From contig NZ_LMAK01000062.1 of assembly GCF_001439665.1 (NCBI RefSeq), positions 1 to 64,000 on the forward strand: DNA of 64,000 nt, written 5' to 3'. Of this stretch, positions 34,332 through 43,137 are shown one piece after another. Positions within the stretch are counted from its first letter, which is position 1, and each line of letters begins with the position of its first letter. Below the pieces are notes generated by a model. It was not told where the DNA came from. It ran no database searches and worked only from the letters and a program-made list of their open reading frames with translations. This DNA comes from Formosa algae. GTDB taxonomy: Bacteria; Bacteroidota; Bacteroidia; Flavobacteriales; Flavobacteriaceae. The position numbers were made by a program, and so were the translations under genes.

Positions 34332-37300
34332 TTAAAATTTCAAGTTAAGACTGAAGTTTACAGATTTTACTGTTGGATAATTTCCAAAGTCAAATCCTTG
34401 AGCTGTGTTAGCCGATGTATTATTATCTCCTCCAGCACCGTAGTAGTTTACTTCAGGATCTAAACCTGAATAACTAGTAAATGTTAATAAGTTTTGTGCA
34501 CTAACTGAAAATCTTAATGCTTCTAAACCGAATTTCTCTATAACATCGCTAGGTAAGTTATATCCAATTGCGATGTTTTTTAATCTGATGTAACTTCCGT
34601 CTTCAACAAAACGAGAAGACACTTCTCTGTTACTATTGTTTCCTACTCTTGGATCGTTAGTATCTGTATTTGTAGATGTCCAAGCATTATTGTAATAGTT
34701 TTTAGTTGTATTAGCATCTCCATTAGTTAACTGAGAATCTGTTAAGTTAAAGATTTCACCGCCTTGAGAACCTTGGAAGAAGATACTCATATCGAAGTTT
34801 TTGTAGCTAAAGTTGTTTGTAAATCCGAATGTGAAATCTGGATTAGGATTACCAATAGTTGTTCTATCTGCTTCAGTAATATCTCCACTTCCATCTAAAT
34901 CTGCAAATAAAGGATCTCCTGCTACACCACCTGATAAAGTTGCTGTACCTTCTGGTAAATCATTTCCTTGGTAAACACCTTCGTACTCATACCCCCAGAA
35001 TAAACCAACTTCTTCTCCTTCTCTTAATACGTAACTTCTATCATGACTCCAGTAACTTGGTGTCGCATCGAAGAATAAATCTGCTCCGTTAGCTAAGTTT
35101 ACAACTTCGTTTTTATTAAACGCAATGTTGAAATCTGTAGACCAACTAAAGTTATCGTTAGTAATGTTTCTAGTGTTAATAGCGAATTCAAAACCTCTGT
35201 TGTTAATTTCACCAATGTTTGCTAAGATATCATCTCCTGTATACCCTAAGTATTCAGTAATCGTATTATCTGTTAAAATTAAATCTTTAGTATCTATATT
35301 ATAATAATCTACAGAGAAAGATATTCTGTTATTTAAGAAAGCGACATCAACACCAAAGTTAGCTTGGTAAGAAGATTCCCATTTTAAATCTGGGTTAGCA
35401 GCTTGTTCTGGAGTAATAGCACTTACTGTTTCACCATTACTTGAAGCGTAAAGTGTTTCAAATCTAGCTAAAGACTCGTAAGCTCCAATAGAAGGGTTAC
35501 CAGTTACACCATAACTCGCTCTTAATTTCAAGTTAGATATTGTTTCGCTATCTTTTAAGAAATCTTCGTTAGATAATTTCCAACCTAAAGCTCCTGAAGG
35601 AAAGATTGCATATTTTTCGTTTTCAGCAAAGTTAGAAGCTCCATCTCGTCTTACTGTAGCAGTTATTAAGTACTTATCGTCCCAATCGTAATTTAATCTA
35701 CCAAATTGAGATTGAATTTCTACTGTAGAAATAGAAGAATCTGGAGTTAATACATTTGTTGCTGAACTTAAACCGTAGTAAGAAAAACTATCTGAGATAA
35801 ATCCTGTTGCTTCAGTATAAAAATTTTCATTTACTGTTTTTTGATAAGAATAACCTGCTAATACTGTTAAGTTACCCTTTCCAATCTCTTTAGTATATGT
35901 CAAGTAGTTTTCACTTAATACACTAGTTTCTCTATCTGTTTCTACAGATGCTCTACCATTATCTCCACCAGCTGTTTGAGTTAACACAGATGGCAAGTAT
36001 ATACCACGTGTAGAATTTTCTGTACTTAAACCAAATGTAGTTTTAAACGTAAGGTTTTCTAAGATATCGTAGTTTGCGTAGAAGTTTGCTCTAAAATCAT
36101 CTGCTTTAGTTTCGTCTATTCTTTCTTTAGCAACTGCATATGGATTATCTACTGGATCTCCCACTGTGTTACCATAGTTATAAGTTCCATCTTCATTATA
36201 AATACCTTGGTCTGGAGCATAACGCATTGCTAATGTAATAACGTCGTCACCACCTGCAGAAACTGAACCGTTAGATTGAGTCGCAGCACCATTTTTAGTA
36301 CCTCTACTTCCAAAAAGATTCATTCCTAATTTTAATTTGTCTGTAACTTGAGCATCTACGTTAGTTAAGAATGTAGCTCTTTCGAAATCTGAATTAATTA
36401 AGATACCTTCTTGATTAAAGTAGTTAGCAGAAGCATAGAAGTTAATTTTTTCTGTACCACCTGAAAAAGAAAGTTGGTGATTTTGAGTACTACCAGATCT
36501 GTAAATTAAATCTTGCCAATCTGTATCTGAATCGCCTTGAACATAAGCAGAAGACACACCGTTGTTAGTTCTGATTTGATTTTGGTAATCTGCAAATTCA
36601 TCTGCATTTAACAAATCTAATTTGTTAGAAATAGAGTTGATAGCATAAGTAGAATTAAGTTCTACAACTAATTTACCACTTCTACCTTTTTTAGTAGTTA
36701 CTAAAACCACACCGTTAGATCCTCTAGATCCGTAGATTGCTGTAGCAGAAGCATCTTTTAAAACTTCCATAGATTGGATGTCGTTTGCTTGAGGCATTGA
36801 AGCTCCAACAAAACCATCGACAACAATAAGCGGAGAACTACTTGCATTAATAGAAGTATTACCTCTAATCTTAATACTAATAGGAGCACCAGGCTCACCA
36901 CCATTATTAGATTGAACAACCACACCAGCAGCACGTCCCTGAAGCGCTTGCTCTGCGTTTAATACAGGAAATGCTGTTAAATCTTCAGATTTTACTGAAG
37001 ATACAGCTCCTGTAATGTCACTCTTCTTTTGAGAACCATAACCTACAACAACAACCTCATCTAATTCACTAGCATCTTCTACTAAAGAAACAGTAAGTGT
37101 TTGTTGATCTGTAATTGTAACCGATTGTTTAATGTAACCTACATAAGAAAACTGTAGAACGTCTCCAGGAGAAACTTCTAATTCAAAATTACCATCAAAA
37201 TCTGTAGCGGCCCCTGTTGTGGTCCCTACCACAAGTACATTGACACCAGGAATGGGCATATTGCCCGCATCTGTTACTGTCCCGGATAATTGATATCCGT

Positions 37301-37367
37301 CTTGTGCGAATAATGATATATTGAATATCAATACTAGCATTAAAGTTAGTTTAGTTTTTAAATTCAT
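34332..37367 (-). CDS. SusC/RagA family TonB-dependent outer-membrane transporter
   Basis: 1,011 residues. Signal peptide (about 1-21), carboxypeptidase-regulatory-like domain (about 25-100, LSGTVTDAGNMPIPGVNVLV), the SusC TonB-box-like VVVVGYGSQKKSDITGAV, a plug domain with SIKIRGNTSINASSSPLIVVDG and a C-terminal 22-strand barrel ending in FSLNLKF. It imports oligomers across the outer membrane with TonB energy, together with the SusD just downstream. An unusual inverted and direct repeat sits 50 bp upstream of its start. Confidence 0.96.
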   Translation of the reverse strand: MNLKTKLTLMLVLIFNISLFAQDGYQLSGTVTDAGNMPIPGVNVLVVGTTTGAATDFDGNFELEVSPGDVLQFSYVGYIKQSVTITDQQTLTVSLVEDASELDEVVVVGYGSQKKSDITGAVSSVKSEDLTAFPVLNAEQALQGRAAGVVVQSNNGGEPGAPISIKIRGNTSINASSSPLIVVDGFVGASMPQANDIQSMEVLKDASATAIYGSRGSNGVVLVTTKKGRSGKLVVELNSTYAINSISNKLDLLNADEFADYQNQIRTNNGVSSAYVQGDSDTDWQDLIYRSGSTQNHQLSFSGGTEKINFYASANYFNQEGILINSDFERATFLTNVDAQVTDKLKLGMNLFGSRGTKNGAATQSNGSVSAGGDDVITLAMRYAPDQGIYNEDGTYNYGNTVGDPVDNPYAVAKERIDETKADDFRANFYANYDILENLTFKTTFGLSTENSTRGIYLPSVLTQTAGGDNGRASVETDRETSVLSENYLTYTKEIGKGNLTVLAGYSYQKTVNENFYTEATGFISDSFSYYGLSSATNVLTPDSSISTVEIQSQFGRLNYDWDDKYLITATVRRDGASNFAENEKYAIFPSGALGWKLSNEDFLKDSETISNLKLRASYGVTGNPSIGAYESLARFETLYASSNGETVSAITPEQAANPDLKWESSYQANFGVDVAFLNNRISFSVDYYNIDTKDLILTDNTITEYLGYTGDDILANIGEINNRGFEFAINTRNITNDNFSWSTDFNIAFNKNEVVNLANGADLFFDATPSYWSHDRSYVLREGEEVGLFWGYEYEGVYQGNDLPEGTATLSGGVAGDPLFADLDGSGDITEADRTTIGNPNPDFTFGFTNNFSYKNFDMSIFFQGSQGGEIFNLTDSQLTNGDANTTKNYYNNAWTSTNTDTNDPRVGNNSNREVSSRFVEDGSYIRLKNIAIGYNLPSDVIEKFGLEALRFSVSAQNLLTFTSYSGLDPEVNYYGAGGDNNTSANTAQGFDFGNYPTVKSVNFSLNLKF

Positions 37368-37417
37368 TTGTAATTTGTTTTGGTTAAAAAATACTTTTAA
37401 AAAAAATCAATAATGAT

Positions 37418-37471
37418 CTATGAAATTGGTTATCTAGATTGGTTATCTAGATTGGTTTACCAATTTCATAG
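37418..37471. repeat. Inverted repeat enclosing tandem 13-bp repeats, in the susC leader/promoter region
   Basis: Outer arms CTATGAAATTGGT / ACCAATTTCATAG (37418-37430 and 37459-37471) are perfect 13-bp inverted repeats. Within, ATTGGTTATCTAG is repeated in tandem (37425-37437 and 37438-37450) with a partial third copy (37451-37457). It may be a regulator-binding array or an mRNA hairpin in the susC leader. Confidence 0.75.
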
Positions 37472-37994
37472 TGCTAAGATATGTTATTATAATGTTAAAA
37501 CCATAAGTATTTTGTAAGAAATATAAAAATAACCCCGAAAAAACAACAATTTAACAATAGAGCGCCATAGTAATTACATATATGACATCTTTTGGACTAC
37601 AAAAAATTGTAAGAATTAACTTGTATTTATATTTTTTAATATTTACGAAAACCTTGTAGTTACCGAAATTATTGACTTTTGATTACCGTATCGAAGTAAG
37701 ATTAGAGTCTAGATTACACTAATTTTTACTTACAATTTCCAAATGCACTGAAATTTTAAATAATATATCTCATAGTACTTAATGCAAGTCTGAGCACTTA
37801 AAACCATAATATTTAAACACATAAACTTGTAAGGCAAAATTAAATGTGATTTTATACCCATTAGGAAGAAAAAATAAAAAAACAGCACCCTTTTTAAAAC
37901 AACACGACCTATTCCATGATTTTTAATTCGCTTTAAAAATTATAAATAGCTACTAAGAAGTCTCCTAACTTGAAGTCGTTTTTATAAGATAGGT

Positions 37995-38039
37995 ATACCT
38001 ATTATATTATCACACCATAATATGTTATACAATAGGTAT
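37995..38039 (-). terminator. Hairpin downstream of the prolyl oligopeptidase gene
   Basis: Arms ATACCTATT / AATAGGTAT (37995-38003 and 38031-38039), with inner ATATTAT / ATAATAT (38004-38010 and 38017-38023). It lies 7 bp after the stop codon. The following T-run is weak, so termination is likely but not certain. The outer arm overlaps a perfect palindrome ATAGGTATACCTAT at 37989-38002. Confidence 0.55.
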
Positions 38040-38045
38040 GAAATC

Positions 38046-40199
38046 TTAATTTAAAAAATGATATAGAAAAGCATATTTATACAAGATTTCATCGAACCAA
38101 TCATTAACTGTTAAAGCACCTCCATGCCCCTTACCTGGAGTAACATACATTATAGACAAAGACTCGGGGTTTGCTTGCTCTTGAAGTGTTGCTAAAAATT
38201 TATAGGTGTGTAATGGAGGTACTCTGTCGTCATTCTCTCCAGTCATAACTAAAAAGTTAGGATACTCTAGTCCTGCTTTAATATTATGCATAGGCGAATA
38301 AGATTTTAAATTATTAAAATCGTCTAGTTCTGAAACATCTCCAAACTCTTCTACATTGGTAGTCATAGAACCTACCGTAAATTTACCAAATCGTAACATA
38401 TCGTATGGTCCAGCTTCTGCTACTACAGCGTTAAATAAATCTGGTCTTTGTATTGCGGCTGCACTAACAAGCAAACCTCCATGAGAACCTCCATTGCTAC
38501 CTAAATGCTCGGGACTGGTGTAATTTTGAGTTACAAGATATTCTCCTGCAGCAATAAAATCGTCTATAGCGTTTTGCTTTTTTAAACGTCGGCCTGCTTT
38601 ACCCCATTCGGAACCACCTGCACCACCTCCTCTAACATTAGGAATAGCAAGTACACCGCCATGTAGAACCCACAATACTTTAGACCGATCAAAATTAGGC
38701 ACCACAGTCGAGCCGTATCCACCATACCCATAAAGCAGAGTTGGATTCTTTCCATCTAGTTTTGTTTTCTTTAAACACGTTATATACATAGGAATTTCTG
38801 TCCCATCTTTAGACTTATATTTTACTATACGCGTTTCCAACGATTCCGGATCGTAGGGCACAGAAACTGCAACACTTGGTTTAAAAGACAGATCTTTTAA
38901 AGACAATTCGTATTCTAAGTCCGGATGGTAAAAAGCTGACACATAAAATTTAGTAGTTTGGGCATTCTCATCATATTCAAAAAGGCCTTTAACCTTTTTA
39001 CCTTCTGGAAAGTCAATTTTATTTAACAACTCGCCTTCTAAATTAAAAAACAAAGCCAAGTCACTGTTTCCGTTTTTATAAATACATACAAATTTATCTT
39101 TCCCCAAGCGATTAACCGCTAACAATCGCACATCATATTCAGGCACAAGTTCTATTGGTTGATTGGGTTTATTTAAATCAGACAACAATACTCGGCCATT
39201 TGGCGCTCCCCAATCGGTTTGCAATAATATCTTGTCACCAAAAGCTTCTTCAACAGTCATGGCAATATCTTCACCCCTAGGATAAACAAGAAAATTTTTA
39301 AGATTTAAAGCTGTAGAATCTTTTTCTGAAACGGCTAAAGCGTTATATTTTTTTCCTTTATGCTCAAATAGTTTATAGAAAAACAATCGGTCACCAATTT
39401 CCTTATATGTAAAGTTATTTACACCTGAACTATCTAAACTAGTAAGAAGGGCAACATCTTTATCTTGAGTATCTCCAAACTTATGATAGTAGAGTTTCTG
39501 ACCCTCTGCACGATCTAAAAGTTCTCGCCCAGCTTTTGGTGCCGCAAAAGCATCGTAATACACATTCATTTCATCCCAAATCACATGGCTCCCTATTCTA
39601 AGATTTTTCAAGGGACTATGCATTTGCCGTCCGTTTTTTAAATTGTAAAAATACAATTCCATCCAATCACCTCCTCTATGCGATAAAGTTACGGCCAACA
39701 TATCATAATCTTCATTGACAAAATAATCCCTAATCAAGATATTATCGTCTTTGGACTTCATAAAGGATTTAGTATCAACCAAAGTCATAAAGTTACCTTG
39801 ATCTCTTAATCTAAATAATAAATTGGGGTTACTATTAGAACTTTGCACTTTGTATTCAAACTCGTATTTACTATTAAATTCAGAATCTTTTTCTGTAAAA
39901 CGATCGACCTCTTTATTTTTAATACCATAATACATGGCAGATATTTGAGCTTTTAAATCAAAAGTTTTAAGGTATTTACTTTTTATTTTGTTGGTAAATT
40001 TCTCTTGCTCTTCTAACCAAACTTGAAGTCTTGGATCTTGAGGATTTTCCATCCATTGGTACGAATCGCTTATTGTGGTATCAAAATAGATATCCTCTGT
40101 ATTATCTTTTGGAGCCGACACATATTCGAAAGATTTTTGAGCAAATGCAGTTGGAGTTGCTATAATAAACAACAATAAAAATTGGGTAATTTTAGGCAT
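38046..40199 (-). CDS. Prolyl oligopeptidase family serine peptidase (S9A)
   Basis: 717 residues with a signal peptide (MPKITQFLLLFIIATPTAFA). An N-terminal seven-bladed propeller (about 60-430) is followed by an alpha/beta hydrolase domain. The catalytic Ser is in GSNGGSHGGLL, the Asp in TGENDDRVPP and the His in GKGHGGA. The enzyme cleaves short peptides after proline, probably in the periplasm. It lies upstream of the susC/susD pair on the same strand but is separated by 678 bp and a hairpin. Confidence 0.93.
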   Translation of the reverse strand: MPKITQFLLLFIIATPTAFAQKSFEYVSAPKDNTEDIYFDTTISDSYQWMENPQDPRLQVWLEEQEKFTNKIKSKYLKTFDLKAQISAMYYGIKNKEVDRFTEKDSEFNSKYEFEYKVQSSNSNPNLLFRLRDQGNFMTLVDTKSFMKSKDDNILIRDYFVNEDYDMLAVTLSHRGGDWMELYFYNLKNGRQMHSPLKNLRIGSHVIWDEMNVYYDAFAAPKAGRELLDRAEGQKLYYHKFGDTQDKDVALLTSLDSSGVNNFTYKEIGDRLFFYKLFEHKGKKYNALAVSEKDSTALNLKNFLVYPRGEDIAMTVEEAFGDKILLQTDWGAPNGRVLLSDLNKPNQPIELVPEYDVRLLAVNRLGKDKFVCIYKNGNSDLALFFNLEGELLNKIDFPEGKKVKGLFEYDENAQTTKFYVSAFYHPDLEYELSLKDLSFKPSVAVSVPYDPESLETRIVKYKSKDGTEIPMYITCLKKTKLDGKNPTLLYGYGGYGSTVVPNFDRSKVLWVLHGGVLAIPNVRGGGAGGSEWGKAGRRLKKQNAIDDFIAAGEYLVTQNYTSPEHLGSNGGSHGGLLVSAAAIQRPDLFNAVVAEAGPYDMLRFGKFTVGSMTTNVEEFGDVSELDDFNNLKSYSPMHNIKAGLEYPNFLVMTGENDDRVPPLHTYKFLATLQEQANPESLSIMYVTPGKGHGGALTVNDWFDEILYKYAFLYHFLN

Positions 40200-40352
40200 A
40201 ATAAAGTAGGTTTATACAGCTAATTCGAGGGTAAAAAATTTGAACTAAAAATAAGAAATCTAAAATGTTATTTCTAATAATTTATGCGATAGTTTATCAA
40301 ACAACTACATAGCTTTAAAACCGAAGCATTGAAATAAAAAATAAGGACATAA

Positions 40353-40388
40353 AAAAACCAAGCACGTTATTAAACATACTTGGTTTTT
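40353..40388 (-). terminator. Intrinsic terminator of the tRNA-Arg transcript
   Basis: Stem AAAAACCAAG / CTTGGTTTTT (40353-40362 and 40379-40388) with a 16-base loop, 23 bp beyond the 3' end of the tRNA on the minus strand. Confidence 0.8.
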
Positions 40389-40410
40389 ATTACTATAAAG
40401 TAATACGATG

Positions 40411-40484
40411 TGACCGCGAAGGGATTCGAACCCCCAACCCTCAGAGCCGAAATCTGATATTCTATCCAGTTGAACTACGCAGCC
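40411..40484 (-). tRNA. tRNA-Arg (anticodon TCG)
   Basis: 74 bases. Acceptor arms GGCTGCG / CGCGGTC pair over seven positions with two G-U pairs. The anticodon stem TCAGA / TCTGA encloses the loop TTTCGGC, giving anticodon TCG, which reads CGA-family arginine codons. The T arm has GGGGGTTCGAATCCCTT. CCA is not encoded. It lies 32 bp downstream of the GatB/YqeY gene. Confidence 0.95.
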
Positions 40485-40516
40485 AATTCTCCCACAAAAA
40501 TAGGAGGTTTTTTATA

Positions 40517-40966
40517 TTAAGCTAATTTTGCTTTAACAATGTTAGATATGGTTTTACCATCGGCTTTACCAGCTAATTCTTTATTAACTATACCCATAAC
40601 CTTACCCATATCTTTCATGCCTGCTGCACCAACTGTTGCAATCGCATCTACAACTACTTTTTCAATAGCTGCTTCGTCTAATTGCTCTGGTAAAAACTGA
40701 CTAATAACTTTGGCTTGTGCCAATTCTGGCTCTGCTAAATCTGCACGGTTTTGTTCTGCAAAAATTACAGCACTATCTTTACGTTGCTTCACTAATTTAG
40801 ACAGTATTTTGATTTCTTGTTCTTCAGTAATTTCTTCTTTAGAACCGGTCTCGGTTTGTGCTAATAATAATTCAGACTTTACGGCTCTTAAAGCGGCTAA
40901 AGCTGTTTGGTCTTTTGCTTTCATGGCAGCTTTCATAGCTGTCATGATATCTTGTTGTAAACCCAT
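40517..40966 (-). CDS. GatB/YqeY domain-containing protein
   Basis: 149 residues, the full YqeY length: helical N-terminal domain (LQQDIMTAMKAAMKAKDQTALAALRAVKSEL) and a C-terminal domain with MKDMGKVMGIVNKELAGKADGK, related to the tRNA-binding tail of GatB. YqeY may help in tRNA-dependent amidation, but this is not shown. It follows ftsZ by 96 bp, with a hairpin between them. Confidence 0.92.
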   Translation of the reverse strand: MGLQQDIMTAMKAAMKAKDQTALAALRAVKSELLLAQTETGSKEEITEEQEIKILSKLVKQRKDSAVIFAEQNRADLAEPELAQAKVISQFLPEQLDEAAIEKVVVDAIATVGAAGMKDMGKVMGIVNKELAGKADGKTISNIVKAKLA

Positions 40967-40996
40967 AATTTTAATTTGTTGCGAAGATAAAAAGAA

Positions 40997-41028
40997 AAAC
41001 CCAAAAAGCTCTTAGAGTTTATGGGTTT
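40997..41028 (-). terminator. Probable terminator after ftsZ
   Basis: Stem AAACCCA / TGGGTTT (40997-41003 and 41022-41028) with further pairing inside, followed on the minus strand by a T-rich run. It lies 34 bp after the ftsZ stop codon and would end the dcw transcript. Confidence 0.7.
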
Positions 41029-41062
41029 AACCTTAAAATATTAATAGATTTTTACTGTAAAA

Positions 41063-43045
41063 TTAGTCTACATTATCATGTAAAAATGAATTGTTACTTC
41101 TTAACTGAATATCGTTGTTATCATCTACACTTAAACTCGTTCCAGACATATTATTTTCTGAAGAATGTTGAGTTTCGTCTAAATTTACCCCTTGACGTTT
41201 GTAAGCAGGAACTTTTTCTATTTCTTCAATTTTTGAAGTATTGAATTTATAGTTAAAATCCTTCATTTTTCTACGACGTTCTGCTGCTCTTTCTTTAAGC
41301 ATTTCAGAAATTGGCGTATTCATAGGGTCGATAGGTTCTGAAGGCGTTTTCGGTTCAGCTTTTACAGGTTCTTGTGGTGTATCCTTCTTAACAAAACTAA
41401 CCTCTTGGTTAAAATTATTTAAGGTTTCATCTTGTACTCGTTTCTGCTCAGGCTTACGCGTAACAGGCTTCTCTTCCTCTTCGTAATCATCAAGTGCATA
41501 TCTTACTTCACCTTTCTTATTAGACTCTGTAACATTAATAATTTCGACATACTCATTTACAGGCGTATTTTTAACATCGTCTGTATCTTCTAAAGCATGT
41601 TTTATTACCTCTGGTTTTTCTGATGACTCTGCATTACTGTTCTGTAATGGCATATCAAAAGTTAACGTAATTTGCTTTTCTTCTTCCTCTACAGGTTCAG
41701 ATTGAGGGCTACCAGCTTTAACTTCTGTAAAAACAAAATCTTTAGCATCGATATCTAAATCTTTAAATTGATCTAATGCAACCTCAATATTTTTTATAGC
41801 TTCTGTAGTAGGCACTAAATCCATGTTATTTGTAGGTTTTGGTGTTTCCTTTTTTGCAGGAGCATCAAAATCTTCAAAATCGTCTAAATCTAAAGTGTGT
41901 CTTACTACTTCTGGAGCTTTTTCAGTTTTTAATTCTATGTTTGGTGTAATAATAGCAGGCTCACGGTCTACCTTATTAGACTCTTGTTTATCTAAATTTT
42001 GTTCTTCGTCTAAAGAATGAACTACTTTTTTAGCTTCTGTATTAGAAATTTCATTTTGCTGATCTAAATTAAAACCTGTTGCAATAATTGTTACTGCGAT
42101 AGATTCTTCTAAAGATTCGTCTTCACCAACACCCATAATAATGTTTGCACCGTGACCGGCTTCACTCTGGATATGATCGTTAATTTCTCCAATCTCATCG
42201 ATAGTGATTTCTTGAGAACCAGAAACAATAAGCAACAATACGTTTTTGGCACCTTGAATTTTATTATCGTTTAATAAAGGCGAATCTAAAGCTTTCATAA
42301 TCGCATCTTGAGCACGATTTTGACCAGATGAAATTGAAGATCCCATGATTGCAGAACCACTGTTACTTAAAACGGTTTTGGCATCACGTAAATCGATGTT
42401 TTGTGTGTAGTGGTGTGTAATAACTTCTGCTATACCACGAGCAGCTGTGGCTAACACTTCGTCTGCTTTAGAGAACCCAGCTTTAAAACCAAGGTTACCG
42501 TAAACTTCACGAAGTTTATTGTTATTAATTACAATTAAAGAATCGACTACATTACGCAACTTTTCAATTCCTTTTTGAGCTTGTTCGTTACGCATTTTAC
42601 CTTCAAATTGAAAAGGCATAGTAACAATACCAACAGTTAAGACATCTAAATCTTTTGCCATTTTAGCGATGATTGGTGCAGCTCCAGTACCTGTACCACC
42701 ACCCATTCCGGCAGTTATAAAAATCATTTTTGTGTTGGTATCCAACATACGTTTTAAGTCGTCGTAACTTTCTACGGCAGATTGCTCTCCTATTTCAGGA
42801 TTTGCTCCTGCTCCTAATCCTTCAGTTAAATCTAATCCTAACTGAATTTTATTGGGAACGCCACTATTTTGAAGCGCTTGTGCATCTGTATTACAGATTA
42901 CAAAATCTACTCCTTTAATGCCTTGTTGGAACATGTGATTGATAGCGTTGCTACCTCCACCACCAACACCAATAACTTTAATGACATTTGATTGGTTCTT
43001 TGGTAAGTCAAATGAGATACTTGCGAATTCTTTGTTGCTGCTCAT
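41063..43045 (-). CDS. ftsZ: Cell division protein FtsZ
   Basis: 660 residues. The tubulin-like GTPase core (about 20-335) has GVGGGGSNA (26-34) and the signature GGGTGTG (115-121). It is followed by an unusually long, acidic, Pro/Glu/Lys-rich linker of nearly 300 residues, as in Flavobacteriia, and a conserved C-terminal peptide PAYKRQGVNL near 620-630. FtsZ polymerises into the division ring and binds FtsA through this peptide. It is the last division gene of the cluster, 92 bp after ftsA. Confidence 0.98.
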   Translation of the reverse strand: MSSNKEFASISFDLPKNQSNVIKVIGVGGGGSNAINHMFQQGIKGVDFVICNTDAQALQNSGVPNKIQLGLDLTEGLGAGANPEIGEQSAVESYDDLKRMLDTNTKMIFITAGMGGGTGTGAAPIIAKMAKDLDVLTVGIVTMPFQFEGKMRNEQAQKGIEKLRNVVDSLIVINNNKLREVYGNLGFKAGFSKADEVLATAARGIAEVITHHYTQNIDLRDAKTVLSNSGSAIMGSSISSGQNRAQDAIMKALDSPLLNDNKIQGAKNVLLLIVSGSQEITIDEIGEINDHIQSEAGHGANIIMGVGEDESLEESIAVTIIATGFNLDQQNEISNTEAKKVVHSLDEEQNLDKQESNKVDREPAIITPNIELKTEKAPEVVRHTLDLDDFEDFDAPAKKETPKPTNNMDLVPTTEAIKNIEVALDQFKDLDIDAKDFVFTEVKAGSPQSEPVEEEEKQITLTFDMPLQNSNAESSEKPEVIKHALEDTDDVKNTPVNEYVEIINVTESNKKGEVRYALDDYEEEEKPVTRKPEQKRVQDETLNNFNQEVSFVKKDTPQEPVKAEPKTPSEPIDPMNTPISEMLKERAAERRRKMKDFNYKFNTSKIEEIEKVPAYKRQGVNLDETQHSSENNMSGTSLSVDDNNDIQLRSNNSFLHDNVD

Positions 43046-43137
43046 AAATTCTTTTTTACTGGTTTTTTAATCTTAACTTTTGTCTTTACTCTTTATCTCT
43101 TGCAATAGCTTTTTTAGGATATTGCGTATCTTTTTTA

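Larger units (their letters stand above)
37368..38045. other. 678-bp intergenic region upstream of susC
   Basis: It contains the repeat structure at 37418-37471, an AT-rich stretch without recognisable genes, and the hairpin at 37995-38039 that closes the peptidase gene. A candidate -7 element for susC (TATCTTAG on the minus strand, near 37480) is imperfect. No sigma/anti-sigma or hybrid sensor gene is present. Confidence 0.5.

Noticed and set aside
37418-37471. Possible CRISPR-like repeat array
   Set aside because: The 13-bp repeats are directly adjacent with no spacers, number fewer than three, and have no cas genes nearby.
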